This document shows, piece after piece, positions 1 to 9,036 of a stretch of 64,000 nucleotides of DNA (the first letter of the stretch is position 1; each line of letters begins with the position of its first letter). The notes beneath the pieces are model-generated. The model ran no database searches, was not told the origin of the DNA, and saw only the letters and a program-made list of their open reading frames with translations. A program made the translations under genes and the position numbers. Source of the DNA: Candidatus Obscuribacterales bacterium (GTDB lineage Bacteria > Cyanobacteriota > Vampirovibrionia > Obscuribacterales > Obscuribacteraceae); NCBI GenBank assembly GCA_019637435.1, contig JAHBVO010000003.1:1054001-1118000 (forward strand), written 5' to 3'.

Positions 1-2
1 CT

Positions 3-2459
3 CCAGCGAAAACGGACAAAGCAAGCAAATCTTCAAGGGCAAAGAAGGAAAAGCCGGCCAAGCCCGACAAGGGGGCTGCGGAGACGAAGGCAAAGTCTGA
101 GACGAACGAAAGCGAAACATCCGCCAAGCCCGACAAAGCGTCTGCGGAAACGAAGACAAAGTCTGAGACAAGCGAAAGTGAAACGTCCGCCAAGCCCAGA
201 AAAGGCGATGCCATTCCGGCTCGTCTCAAGTCTGGATTGGACGCGAAGACTTTCAAATTTGTGAATCAGGGAAACTGGAAGGCTGCAGCTGCAAGGCTGG
301 AAACGCTCACCGCGGGCTCTGATCTGCCCACCCGTAATCACGCGTGGCTCGCGTTCGCCTATATGTTTTTAAACCAGACAGATAAACTCAACAAACTGTA
401 TGACCGCGTGACGGCAAAGACTCCGCCTGCTGATTTAGTCGGCTACGTCAGTGTAATCGAGGCATTCAAGCAGGTTCTCGCCGGTAAGACCGACGATGCC
501 GCCAAGACTTTGACAAATCTTCCCAAGCGTCACGTCAATGATTCTTTTGTCACCTTCGCACTAGCAGCGGTGGCAGGTAAGCAGGGGAAGGCAAGCGCCG
601 CCGCCGAGCTTTGTCAGCGTGCAGTTGCTCTGGATCCGGATTTCGCCTGGGGCTACAGAACACTCGGTTATCTCCAATCACGCTGGCTCAATCAGCCGCA
701 GGAAGCAGAGCAATCATTCCTTGAAGCTCTGCGATTGGAGCCCGAACAAGGTGAAGTCCGTGAGATGCTCATTAATGAACGGCTTGCTCGCAACGACTTC
801 GATGGTGCAATTGATCTCGCGAATGCCGGCATCAAAGCTAATGCAAAAGATGGCAAGGCGCATTACCGCCTGGCTCAGATTCTGGTGCAGCAGTGGAGAC
901 TTCGAGAGGCGCTTGCCGAGCTTGAGAAGGCGATTGTAGTCGATCCCAACACGGCAACTTATTACAGAACGCGCGCCACCATCCGGCGCTATCAAGGGAA
1001 CTACGAGGATGCAATTGCTGACCAGAAGAAGGCCGTTGAGCTTAGTAACGATAAAGCCTTTGAACTCGTAGAACTCGCCACGATGTATTCGCAGATGAAC
1101 GATTCGACAAACGCAATCGCGAATCTCAACGCAGCGCTAAAAATCGATCCTGCAAACAAGAGCGCAAGTAAGAACCTGGTAGCGTTGCTCGCCAAAGAAA
1201 AACGGTACGACGAACTTGTTGATGCTTACAAGGAAGCGATCAAGTCTCAACCTAAAGATGCCGCTCTGCACTTCAGCCTGGCGGAAACTTTGCATGCCTT
1301 AGGCGAAGACGATGATGCAATCGAACAGTACAAAGAAGCTGCTAATCTCGACCAGAAGGATGCTCGTCCACACCGCCGAATCGGTGCGATTTACTCTGCC
1401 CGTCGCGACTTCGAGAAAGCGGAAGAGGCGCACCGTCGTGCGCTCAATATCAACCCTGGCTCAGTGCAGGATTTAGTCGCCCTGGGATTCTGTTACGCTC
1501 AACGGGAGAACTATTTGCAGGCGGAGGCCGGCTTCGTAACTGCTCTCGCTCTTCAACAGTTGATGGGTAATGCCAGTCCCGACGATCCGAAGCGTGAAGA
1601 TATTATCCGAAGTCTCGCATCGCTGCTCATTGTAGAGGGACGCTATCAGGACGCTCGCAATCAATTCGAAAGTTTGTATGCGATGACGAAGGACAGCGAT
1701 AAGGGAATCGGTGACAAATATCTGGTTCAGCAAGCGAGACTCCTGGCTGATCGGAGCAATACCAGCGCCAATGAATTGATCGCCGGATTCAAAACGCTTC
1801 CCGAGAAAACTCAGGCCAATTTCCGTTACCAGCTGATTCAAACTTTGCTCAAAGCCGGTAAGGGTGAGCTTGCGCTGGAACAGCTAAATGATGTACCGCA
1901 AGAGCAGAGCGAAGGCGATCCTCGATGGTTATCGTTGAAAGCGCGCGCTCTTCGCTTCCAAGGAAAGTTTGACGATGCAAAAACTGTGATCGAACAGGCA
2001 ATAACAGAAGGCACCAAACTCGGTGAAGGTAAGGAAGTTCTGGTTGCCGAAGCACTATTGGAGAAGGCTAGAATTCTGGCTGACGCAGGTGCCCTCAAAG
2101 AAGCGGAAGACACTGCGAATCAGGCTATTTCCAAATACGACAAAGTGTATGCGGCTTATCTGGTGCTCGGTCAAATCAAATTGAAACAGAACGATCCTGG
2201 CGACGCGCTCGACTACGCGAAGAAGGCACTTGATGCCAATCCCTACTTTACCGATGCCTACATCCTCACTGGCGATGCGTTGCTCAAGCAGAACAAAGGC
2301 AAGGAAGCCATCGAGAACTACAAGAAGGCTACTGAAATCTATCCCGGTCTGATCGCCGCGCACGAAGCGCTCCTACGCGGGTATAAGGCGTTGTCGCTTT
2401 CCGCGGACGCCGCGCGCGTACAAACTCAGATCGATAATCTGGCTGCCAAATCGAAGTGA
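3..2459 (+). CDS. TPR-repeat protein, 5' end outside window
   Basis: The reading frame is open from the left edge, with no in-frame ATG before the TPR part; a TTG at 237 is in frame but lies inside a continuing Lys/Ala/Pro/Glu-rich stretch, so the gene very likely starts outside the window. The first ~70 visible codons are low complexity and contain a 22-codon duplication. After them come at least eleven TPR units (A.YRTRATIRRYQGNYEDAI, ALHFSLAETLHALGEDDDAI and similar, each closing with a helix-breaking D/N-P), reaching the C-terminus. TPR arrays are protein-protein interaction scaffolds. The partner cannot be read from the sequence. A low-complexity linker followed by TPRs suggests a secreted or membrane-anchored protein whose N-terminal anchor is missing here. 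Family assignment is firm; function is unknown. Confidence 0.9.
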   Translation, partial: PAKTDKASKSSRAKKEKPAKPDKGAAETKAKSETNESETSAKPDKASAETKTKSETSESETSAKPRKGDAIPARLKSGLDAKTFKFVNQGNWKAAAARLETLTAGSDLPTRNHAWLAFAYMFLNQTDKLNKLYDRVTAKTPPADLVGYVSVIEAFKQVLAGKTDDAAKTLTNLPKRHVNDSFVTFALAAVAGKQGKASAAAELCQRAVALDPDFAWGYRTLGYLQSRWLNQPQEAEQSFLEALRLEPEQGEVREMLINERLARNDFDGAIDLANAGIKANAKDGKAHYRLAQILVQQWRLREALAELEKAIVVDPNTATYYRTRATIRRYQGNYEDAIADQKKAVELSNDKAFELVELATMYSQMNDSTNAIANLNAALKIDPANKSASKNLVALLAKEKRYDELVDAYKEAIKSQPKDAALHFSLAETLHALGEDDDAIEQYKEAANLDQKDARPHRRIGAIYSARRDFEKAEEAHRRALNINPGSVQDLVALGFCYAQRENYLQAEAGFVTALALQQLMGNASPDDPKREDIIRSLASLLIVEGRYQDARNQFESLYAMTKDSDKGIGDKYLVQQARLLADRSNTSANELIAGFKTLPEKTQANFRYQLIQTLLKAGKGELALEQLNDVPQEQSEGDPRWLSLKARALRFQGKFDDAKTVIEQAITEGTKLGEGKEVLVAEALLEKARILADAGALKEAEDTANQAISKYDKVYAAYLVLGQIKLKQNDPGDALDYAKKALDANPYFTDAYILTGDALLKQNKGKEAIENYKKATEIYPGLIAAHEALLRGYKALSLSADAARVQTQIDNLAAKSK
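78..209 (+). repeat. 66-bp in-frame duplication in the linker of the TPR gene
   Basis: Two imperfect 66-bp units begin at 78 and 144. They encode AETKAKSETNESETSAKPDK and the variant AETKTKSETSESETSAKPRK. The period is 22 codons, so the reading frame is kept. It is a low-complexity charged linker that can change length by slippage. Confidence 0.8.
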
Positions 2460-2471
2460 TAGCACCATCTA

Positions 2472-2575
2472 GTCCGAACTCCTCGACGCAGCACTTGCAG
2501 TCCTGACCATTTTGTCCGAACTCCTCGACGCAGCACTTGCAGTCCTGACCATTTTGTCCGAACTCCTCGACGCTG
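2472..2575. repeat. 42-bp intergenic tandem repeat (about 2.4 copies)
   Basis: Units start at 2472, 2514 and 2556 (partial) with the core GTCCGAACTCCTCGACGCAG. The first two copies look identical. It lies directly after the stop of the TPR gene. No hairpin followed by a T-run is evident, so a terminator role is not supported. Confidence 0.85.
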
Positions 2576-3387
2576 CGCCTAGAGGCGTGTTGCCTCAATT
2601 CAAAATCAAACCCGAACCCGAACAGAGGTCTGACCATCTGAGCCGGACTCGTTAAGAAGCTTCCCCTGTGGAGTGACAAACACCCGAAAGTTCCTATAGG
2701 TAAGGGTTTCTGGAGTGTATTCTGATAGTTTTGAATTTCTGTTTTAAGTCTATTGGGTCGTCAGGAGCTTGAAACGTAATATTCACGGTGAGCACGCAAA
2801 CGAGAGCACGCAGTGAGCGCGAAAAAGAAATCCCCTATTGGCGGAACTACTTTAAGGGCACCGTCCGACAGAGACTGCTCCGCGTTGAGCGCGACCAACA
2901 TGCCGCATGGTCCGCTGGAAAAATGATTTGATTCTTGACAAGTGGCGCCAGTTGGAATACTCTTTAGTCGGACGCTTTAGTCCAGCCGGAATCCCATTTA
3001 CTAACAATTAAATATTGAGACGCTACTTTTGGCTGCCGTTTGAGCTTGTCAATCTGCGTTGCTTGCCGTCTGCGTTGTCGCTTGTTTGGAGCTTCCGCGT
3101 ATGTTCTGCAGGTTCTCAGATCCAGCTTGATCAGGCTATCTGGAGAAGCCTTCCAATCACAGACTTTTATTCCGTGTTTGGGAGTCGTTAAAATGCGACT
3201 TTAGCTTCACCAAAGCTGGCACCACTGGTGGTGCGTAAATCCCGCGTCCACGTTTCGTGACACCCCGCTTCTCTTGGTGTCCACAAGATTTTTGGCGTCG
3301 GTACGATTCTTGGCGTCCGCACGTTTCGTGGCACGCCCACGGATGATTGAAACTTGTTCTTCGCGGTTTGTTCTGTGGAGTAGTTAT
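2576..3387. other. Long intergenic stretch without a supported gene
   Basis: About 800 bp with no convincing coding frame. A weak promoter-like pair (TTGACA at 2935, 17-bp spacer, TACTCT at 2958) is the only regulatory hint. Around 3290-3345 the sequence has degenerate repeats built on TTGGCGTC and CGTTTCGTG. The open frame beginning at 3274 runs through these repeats and is unlikely to be translated before 3388. Confidence 0.5.
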
Positions 3388-3930
3388 ATGCTCAAATTCA
3401 TGCAAATCAGCCATTTCCAGTTGCCCCTTGTTAGCTCATTCCGGAGCCTTCCAATCCCGACCCTTCCAATCCTGACCCTTTCATTTCTAGGGATTCCGTT
3501 TCTAGCGTTTTCTTTTCTTGTGATTGCGTTTTTGGCCTTTCTTTCGCCAGCGCATGCCGCTTCTCTAGAACGCGCTTCCTTCACGAACTTCCTGCTTGAG
3601 ACGCTTGATACAGCCATTTTTTGGCTTCAGCTAGTACCTTCGATTCTCAATTTAGCCTTAGTGATTACATCGCTGTATTTGATGCTTGATGGCATTCGAA
3701 GATGGGGTCACAACAAGTCCGGTGCGTTCTCGAGAACACTCATCGGACTTTTTATTTTGCACTCATCATCATGCGCAGTTCCTTTTCTACCGTACCTCGC
3801 GTTATTTCTGGAGATATGGCTTTGCGCACGGGGCTTGGAGGCGAGGACCGCCGCGAGAATCGCTGCCAATCGCGAAGAGAGACTTGTAATGGGAGAGCGA
3901 GAGCTTGGAACTAGGGATCGACCGGCATGA
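3388..3930 (+). CDS. Hypothetical membrane protein
   Basis: A 180-residue protein, not recognised. The frame is open from 3274, but the ATG at 3388 has a GGAG seven bases upstream and gives a plausible N-terminus, so that start is preferred. Residues about 20-55 are a long hydrophobic run rich in Leu, Phe and Pro that ends in AHA-A, which resembles a signal peptide cleavage site. Two more hydrophobic segments follow (around LVPSILNLALVITSLYLML and LPYLALFLEIWL), then a basic/acidic C-terminal tail. It looks like a small inner-membrane protein with two or three helices. It is convergent with the TPR gene at 4011. The Pro/Leu-rich N-terminus is encoded by short DNA repeats (TTCCAATCC/GACCCTT), so slippage could vary it. 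That it is a real gene is moderately likely; function is unknown. Confidence 0.5.
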   Translation: MLKFMQISHFQLPLVSSFRSLPIPTLPILTLSFLGIPFLAFSFLVIAFLAFLSPAHAASLERASFTNFLLETLDTAIFWLQLVPSILNLALVITSLYLMLDGIRRWGHNKSGAFSRTLIGLFILHSSSCAVPFLPYLALFLEIWLCARGLEARTAARIAANREERLVMGERELGTRDRPA

Positions 3931-3947
3931 TGAATGGTTGATTAAAG

Positions 3948-4003
3948 CTCTGGTACACTCTGATACAGCTCTGATCAGCTCTGATACAGTCTGATACAGC
4001 TTC
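3948..4003. repeat. 11-bp degenerate tandem repeat between convergent genes
   Basis: About five degenerate units of CTCTGATACAG sit between the two convergent stop codons. Two copies carry a one-base deletion and the first is more diverged. No terminator-like T-tract is visible. Confidence 0.7.
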
Positions 4004-4010
4004 AAAAGCT

Positions 4011-5888
4011 CTACAGATATGGTCGAAAGTTGAAGTTGGTAGCGATTTCTTTGTCTCTGTTTGCTTCGTCCAGTTGATGAAGAGTGTCGTAGATTTCGGA
4101 GCGATAGTAGTACGCGGCGGCACAGTATTTATTCAATGAAATTGCCTTGGACAGAGCTTCGATAGCGCTTTCAAAGTTTTGTTGCTGAAAGTGAGCCATA
4201 CCAAGTTGAACGAGAAAGTCGGAATCTTCCGAAAATATCTTGTTAGCTTGTTCCGCAAGTGGCAGGGCATTCTTGTTTTGTTTCAATGCAATTATCGCCC
4301 TGGTGTTGTACGTATAGGCTAACCAATAGTCCGGGCGCGGGCTGGATCTTTGAACTGCCATGTCTTCTTCAGCTTTCTCGTAGCTCCCATTTATTGCATA
4401 GAACCGAGCCCTCAGATCCCTAACCTGTGATCTTGCTGGATTTGCGGCAAGAGCTAACGAGCAATCTTCAATAGCTTGAGAAAGGTTGCCATCATCTGCT
4501 CTGATAACCGCTCTTAAAGGAAGGGTGTCCGCTAACCGACTAGGACCGCCAGTAGAGGTAGCAAGTTCGCATTCCTTCATTGCTTCGTTTCGTAGATTCT
4601 TGGCGTAAAGCACACTAGCTTTTGCATAGTGAAGAAGGAAATCGTCTTCTATGTTTCCGATTTCCTCCCACGCCTCATCGATGCGATTGCGATTACAGAG
4701 CGAAATGACTTTGAGGAATTGTGCTTGCGTCAATCTGGGATTCGACTCTAACGCTCTGAGTGCAAATTCGAATGCTTTGAGGTCGTTTCTAATGCTCGCG
4801 TATGCAACGCCTAAGTTGTTATAGATTGTGGCTGCTTCTTTATCACTTGGACTCGCGATCTTGAGAGCAGCGTTACAATGCTTGATGGCGCTCTCGAAAT
4901 CCTCAAGACCTAGTGCAGCGGCTGATGCCGTGACGAGAAACCCTACAGACCGAGGATGCTTTCTCAGACCCTCCTCGCATTGCCTTAGGCAAGTTTCGAA
5001 GTTTCCAGAGTTCAGAGAATTGTTGGCTTGGAGCAACCGAGTATAGCTGAGCATTCGAAGCAGCAGCGCGGCGATCGCGAAGAGACCTGCTAAGCAGAGT
5101 GCCACTGAGGGAGTTCGGCTGCCCCATCCTCCAAGGAACAAAAGAAAACCTGGTAGAGAATCCCGAGTGAGGATCAAAATTGAAACAGTAACTAAGAACA
5201 CTACAGCGAGATGAGCGAACCATGTTTTGGCTCCGTTTCTCGCTCTCGTCCACTGTGGATTCAACTGCGTGTATGCGATGTTGCTGGCGGTGATTAGGAT
5301 CGTGACCCAAAACAGAGCAGAAGCGCTTAGCGCATTTCTCATAGATTGGTTAGCTTCCCAGGCCCACGCTAAATGATGGAGACGGGTTTGCTTTGCTCGC
5401 ACTGCAGTTTCAACAATCTGAGTTAGGACCATGCGTCCAGCCCGCGGATCTCCTTGCACCGCATGCAGTGCCTCTTGTTCCACCTCGCTTGCTTCGCGTT
5501 CGCGTTGAGCAGAGCGCAGTGCTGCACATAAAATTCCAGCTGTCAACGCATATGAGAAGCGGGCGGACAACCTCTTGGAACCGTCTTTTGCCGGAGCACT
5601 GTCACCATTTTTAGAATCAGGTTTTCCCGTCTCTTTCTCTTGAGCGCGCAACACCGATAGAGGGTCGGAAACTCTTTCTGACAATTGGCTCCAACTTTTC
5701 TTGGAGTTAAGGGATTGTCTCAGAATTAAAAGTCCGGTGGCTTCATTTCCTGAAAAGTCGTCGGGCAGTAGGACGTTTCGCGCCGAAACCATAGGCGGAA
5801 ATAAAGCAGTCCAGATCAGAGACAGCAAAATTGCAGCCGCGATCATTCGAGAACATGCTGCTAATGTCCTCTTAGCGACACATGACAT
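4011..5888 (-). CDS. Membrane-anchored TPR protein
   Basis: A 625-residue protein. Residues ~12-36 form a hydrophobic export segment ending near VSARN. Hydrophobic segments follow at about 190-210 (LFWVTILITASNIAYT), 225-245 (LAVVFLVTVSILIL) and 250-285 (VALCLAGLFAIAALLL). From residue ~290 to the end the sequence is a TPR array (NNLGVAYASIRNDLKAFEFA, VQLGMAHFQQQNFESAIEAL). The protein is probably held in the membrane with its TPR domain on one face as an interaction platform. The ATG follows directly after the TAA of the upstream TPR gene (TAA at 5891-5889, ATG at 5888), so the two are almost certainly one operon and translationally coupled. No catalytic motif is seen. Confidence 0.85.
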   Translation of the reverse strand: MSCVAKRTLAACSRMIAAAILLSLIWTALFPPMVSARNVLLPDDFSGNEATGLLILRQSLNSKKSWSQLSERVSDPLSVLRAQEKETGKPDSKNGDSAPAKDGSKRLSARFSYALTAGILCAALRSAQREREASEVEQEALHAVQGDPRAGRMVLTQIVETAVRAKQTRLHHLAWAWEANQSMRNALSASALFWVTILITASNIAYTQLNPQWTRARNGAKTWFAHLAVVFLVTVSILILTRDSLPGFLLFLGGWGSRTPSVALCLAGLFAIAALLLRMLSYTRLLQANNSLNSGNFETCLRQCEEGLRKHPRSVGFLVTASAAALGLEDFESAIKHCNAALKIASPSDKEAATIYNNLGVAYASIRNDLKAFEFALRALESNPRLTQAQFLKVISLCNRNRIDEAWEEIGNIEDDFLLHYAKASVLYAKNLRNEAMKECELATSTGGPSRLADTLPLRAVIRADDGNLSQAIEDCSLALAANPARSQVRDLRARFYAINGSYEKAEEDMAVQRSSPRPDYWLAYTYNTRAIIALKQNKNALPLAEQANKIFSEDSDFLVQLGMAHFQQQNFESAIEALSKAISLNKYCAAAYYYRSEIYDTLHQLDEANRDKEIATNFNFRPYL

Positions 5889-7403
5889 TTAGCTGTATGA
5901 TGGTGCGTTTTGGGTGTCGTAGATGGCTTGGGCGCACGATTTCCAGTGGACGGCTTCGTCTTCTCGATACGTCGATTCGAGTAGTACCGAGTACGCCATT
6001 AGCGATTCGGCGACGCTCAGATCTTGCGGACCGAGAGCACGTGTTTTTACATCGATTGCTTTTCGATAGAGTTCTTCTGCTTCGTCGTACTTCTTGAGGT
6101 GTCGGAGTGACTCTGCTAAGAAGTGCATGACGAGACCGACTTCGCTGTGGTCAGGACCGAGTACCTTGGTTACTTTAGCAAGCAAGTCTCGATAGAGTTT
6201 TTCGGCTTCGGCCGCTTTCTGTTGTTCTATGAGCGAAACACCGTAGTCGCAAATTGCGGCCAGAGTTTCCGGATGTTCTTTGCCGAATGCTTTTTCGCGC
6301 ATCTCTACAATCCGCTTCCAGCAAGGCTCGGCCTTCGCGTGACGATTGTATGACTGGTAGAAAAAGGCAAGGTCGCGGACGCGAATTTCGGTTTCTCTAT
6401 GATTCGGCCCTACAGCCTGCTCGCAGATGGAGAGAGCTTCTAAGTAAAATGATTCTGCTTGAGGAAGCTTGTTCTGGTCTCGATAAAGTTTGCCCAGATA
6501 TGACAGGAGCTCCGCACCTTCTGGCGTTTTCTTCGCCTGCGCGCGTTCTTTGATGGCGAGTGCCCGTTTATAAAAGCGCTCGGCTTCCGCATGTTTCTGA
6601 ATTCTTGCGTAGCCATTGGCGATGTTTGTGATCATCTCAACGACTTCAGGATGGGTTGGACCAAGCTGCAATTCCTTGAGGGACAAAATGCGTTCGTGCA
6701 TTTTCATCGCTTCGGGTCCATTGCCATTAGCTTCGAGAACATTGGCAAGGTTTAGAATCAAGCCTTCGAGATCCGAATGCTCTGCACCAAGCGCGTTCTC
6801 CAGAACGGTGAGTGCTTGACGCAGCATGGTTTCAGCTTCTTCGAAACGTTCGTCCTGCAAATACAAGTTGCCGAGATTGTGCAAAATGTCGCCGACTTCC
6901 GGGTGGTCGTCGCCGAATGCTTTGCTCTTGAGCTCAAGTGAGCGCTTATAGAGCGCTTCTGCGGCACCGAACTTTTGCTGAGCTGCATACAGCAACGCTA
7001 AGTTGTTATAGCTGGTCGCAACTTCCGGGTTGTTCGGTCCGAGAACTTGTTCGTAAATCTCCGTCAGTCGCGTGCAGATGGGCTCTGCTTTGTCATAACG
7101 CTCCTGGAAAAAATAGACAGCCGAGAGGTTATTCAAGCTCTGCACAATGTCTTCGTGCTGGGGATTGAGTTCCTTCTCGCGAACTTCGAGCGCTCTCTTG
7201 TAGAGTGGCTCAGCTTCTTCATATCGCGCCTGTTCGAAATAGACTTCTGCGAGCCGATCGAGGCAATTGGCTACGGTGAGCGGATCTTTTGAGCGCTCCG
7301 CCTCCCACAATGCAGCCTGGAACATAGTCTCAGCCTGAGCAAGATCCTCGTTCTGGAATGCCTCGTTGGCTGACTCCATCAACTTGTCAAAGTCTTTGCT
7401 CAT
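5889..7403 (-). CDS. Kinesin-light-chain-type TPR protein
   Basis: A 504-residue cytoplasmic-looking protein with no signal peptide, made almost wholly of long ~42-residue TPRs of the kinesin light chain/TPR_12 kind. The recurring pattern is A..LY.RALE......G..HP.VA..L.NLA.LY, as in EPLYKRALEVREKELNPQHE and LGPNNPEVATSYNNLALLY. About ten units are visible. The start is supported by AGGGG seven to eight bases upstream of the ATG. Such arrays usually act as scaffolds. The gene directly precedes and abuts the membrane TPR gene at 4011-5888, so the pair may form one complex. No enzyme domain is present. Confidence 0.9.
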   Translation of the reverse strand: MSKDFDKLMESANEAFQNEDLAQAETMFQAALWEAERSKDPLTVANCLDRLAEVYFEQARYEEAEPLYKRALEVREKELNPQHEDIVQSLNNLSAVYFFQERYDKAEPICTRLTEIYEQVLGPNNPEVATSYNNLALLYAAQQKFGAAEALYKRSLELKSKAFGDDHPEVGDILHNLGNLYLQDERFEEAETMLRQALTVLENALGAEHSDLEGLILNLANVLEANGNGPEAMKMHERILSLKELQLGPTHPEVVEMITNIANGYARIQKHAEAERFYKRALAIKERAQAKKTPEGAELLSYLGKLYRDQNKLPQAESFYLEALSICEQAVGPNHRETEIRVRDLAFFYQSYNRHAKAEPCWKRIVEMREKAFGKEHPETLAAICDYGVSLIEQQKAAEAEKLYRDLLAKVTKVLGPDHSEVGLVMHFLAESLRHLKKYDEAEELYRKAIDVKTRALGPQDLSVAESLMAYSVLLESTYREDEAVHWKSCAQAIYDTQNAPSYS

Positions 7404-7662
7404 GTTGCCCCTGGGAAATCGCGCGAGTGGTTGTCAGTTGCCTGCAACTACTCTTCTATATTGAGAATTTATATCTTATCTGAGACGAGAAGATAATTGC
7501 ATCCATGTCGGAACTCAAAAAACGTTACCGACTTGCTTCTGTGGTTATGCCCTGTACGCAAAGGACATCAGACATCAAGAGTCCAAACTTGCGGAAACAT
7601 GATCGGACCCATCACAACCCTGTTGCGATTTGTTTGTTGACCGGTCGGTTGATTGGGGAGGG

Positions 7663-7870
7663 CTGACGTTCGGCGGGTCGCCGGCGTTGCCTGACGCAGG
7701 TCGCTTGCGTTGCCTGACGCAGGGCGCTGGCGTTGCCTGACGCAGGTCGCTTGCGTTGCCTGACGCAGGTCGCTTGCGTTGCCTGACGCAGGGCGCCGGC
7801 GTTGCCTGACGCAGGGCGCCGGCGTTGACTTACGCGGGTCGCGGCGTTGAGTGTTACGTGGGTCGCTTAC
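7663..7870. repeat. 23-bp intergenic tandem repeat array (about 8 units)
   Basis: Units begin at 7686, 7709, 7732, 7755, 7778, 7801 and 7824, with degenerate copies at each end. The consensus core is GTTGCCTGACGCAGGTCGCT. The right half alternates between GGTCGCTTGC, GGGCGCTGGC and GGGCGCCGGC. The array starts about 260 bp upstream of the TPR operon (its start is at 7403) and runs up to the stop of exonuclease III. The period is not a multiple of three and there are no spacers, so it is neither coding nor CRISPR. Confidence 0.9.
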
Positions 7871-7902
7871 GCGGGTTCGCGGGCGTCGAGTTTGCGCATG
7901 TT

Positions 7903-8676
7903 TTAGACGTTCAGCGTCAGGGTCACCGGGCAGTGGTCGGAGCCCATGACGTGACTTTCGATACTGGCATGGTCGAGCTGCTTGAGAAGGTCCGGGGTCA
8001 GAAAGAAATAGTCGATGCGCCAGCCCACGTTTCGTTTTCGCGCGCCGGTCATGACATGCCACCAGGTGTAATTTTTCGGCTCGGCGTTGACGACCCGGAA
8101 TGTATCCGTGTAGCCGTGCGACACGAATTTGTCCATCCATTCACGCTCAACCGGCAGAAAGCCTGAGATACCAACGTTCCGCTTCGGTGAGTCCAGGTCG
8201 ATTTCCTTGTGTGCAGTATTGAAGTCTCCGCAAATTATCAGCTTCTTGCCCTGCTTCCGCAGACCCTCGGCGAATTCCAGAAACGCGTTGTAGAAGTCGA
8301 GCTTGTATTGCAGCCGCTCCGGGCTCATCTTGCCATTTGGATAGTAAATAGTCATCAAAACAAAATCGCCGTAATCGGCAACCAGTGTACGTCCTTCCGT
8401 ATCGAATTTCGGATTCCCGATACTTTGTGAAACTGAAATCGGTTTCTCTCGAACAAAAAGAGCGACTCCGCTGTATCCGCGTTTCTCCGCATGGCTCCAG
8501 TAGCTCGTATAGCCGGGCGGCGCCGAGAGCTCGTCTACAAGCTGGTCTGCGGAAATTTTGGTTTCCTGGATGCCGAGAAAGTCAGGTCGATGGTCGTCGA
8601 GCCACTCGTAGAAGCCTTTTCGTGAGATGGCACGGATGCCGTTTACGTTCCAAGATGCGAAAGTGAATTTGCTCAT
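7903..8676 (-). CDS. xth: Exodeoxyribonuclease III
   Basis: A 257-residue protein, the normal length for ExoIII/AP-endonuclease. It removes 3' blocking groups and cuts abasic sites during base-excision repair, using Mg2+. All family blocks are present: WNVNGIRA (residues 9-16), QETK with the metal-binding Glu38, GYSGVA, YYPNG, CGDFN with Asp151 and Asn153, GWRIDYFF, and the C-terminal GSDHCPV with the catalytic His248. It begins MSKFTFASWN as is typical of the family. It stands alone: its stop touches the 23-bp repeat array, and no neighbour is co-directional and close. Confidence is very high. Confidence 0.97.
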   Translation of the reverse strand: MSKFTFASWNVNGIRAISRKGFYEWLDDHRPDFLGIQETKISADQLVDELSAPPGYTSYWSHAEKRGYSGVALFVREKPISVSQSIGNPKFDTEGRTLVADYGDFVLMTIYYPNGKMSPERLQYKLDFYNAFLEFAEGLRKQGKKLIICGDFNTAHKEIDLDSPKRNVGISGFLPVEREWMDKFVSHGYTDTFRVVNAEPKNYTWWHVMTGARKRNVGWRIDYFFLTPDLLKQLDHASIESHVMGSDHCPVTLTLNV

Positions 8677-8836
8677 GCTTAGTCGGAGTTACTCATTCTT
8701 AGGGCGTCTGTATGCCTAAACGGAACTTACCAGCGATTTCGCCTCAATTCCGCATCAGCGTGTTCATTTTTACTCCTAACCGGAATAACCATTCTGAAAT
8801 CATTTCGCTCAAGAATATCTCCTCGGTAAGGAGGTC

Positions 8837-8902
8837 CCGGTCAGACCGCGAAGGTCGCTCCGAGGAAAGACTTGAAACCGGTCAGACCGCGAAGGTCGCT
8901 CC
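8837..8902. repeat. 25-bp direct repeat, period 41
   Basis: The 25-bp block beginning CCGGTCAGACCGCGAAGGTC is present identically at 8837-8861 and 8878-8902. It lies upstream of exonuclease III and downstream of alanine dehydrogenase. The rest of the 8677-9036 gap holds only the hairpin at 8948. Confidence 0.8.
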
Positions 8903-8947
8903 TTAAAACCGCTCCGAAGCAAAACGCTCGGATTGCTCAAAGGAGAA

Positions 8948-8983
8948 CGCCAGGGGCGTCAATATTTTGACAAACCCCTGGCG
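8948..8983 (-). terminator. Strong hairpin after alanine dehydrogenase
   Basis: A perfect 9-bp outer stem CGCCAGGGG/CCCCTGGCG encloses a second GTCAA/TTGAC stem. It lies 54 bases after the ald stop. The following bases on the minus strand (TTCTCCTTTG) are only moderately T-rich, so termination is likely but not certain. Confidence 0.65.
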
Positions 8984-9036
8984 AATTTTCTGTTTCAGTT
9001 TTCTTAAATGGCGACAGCGTTTCGCTGCAGCCAAGC

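Noticed and set aside
2329..2679. Minus-strand frame with repeated CCVEEFGQNGQDCK, resembling a Cys-rich peptide precursor
   Set aside because: It is the translation of the 42-bp DNA repeat (period divisible by three), overlaps the end of a certain TPR gene, and has no ribosome site or modification genes nearby.
7663..7870. Possible CRISPR array
   Set aside because: The units are directly abutting 23-mers with no unique spacers and no cas genes in the window.
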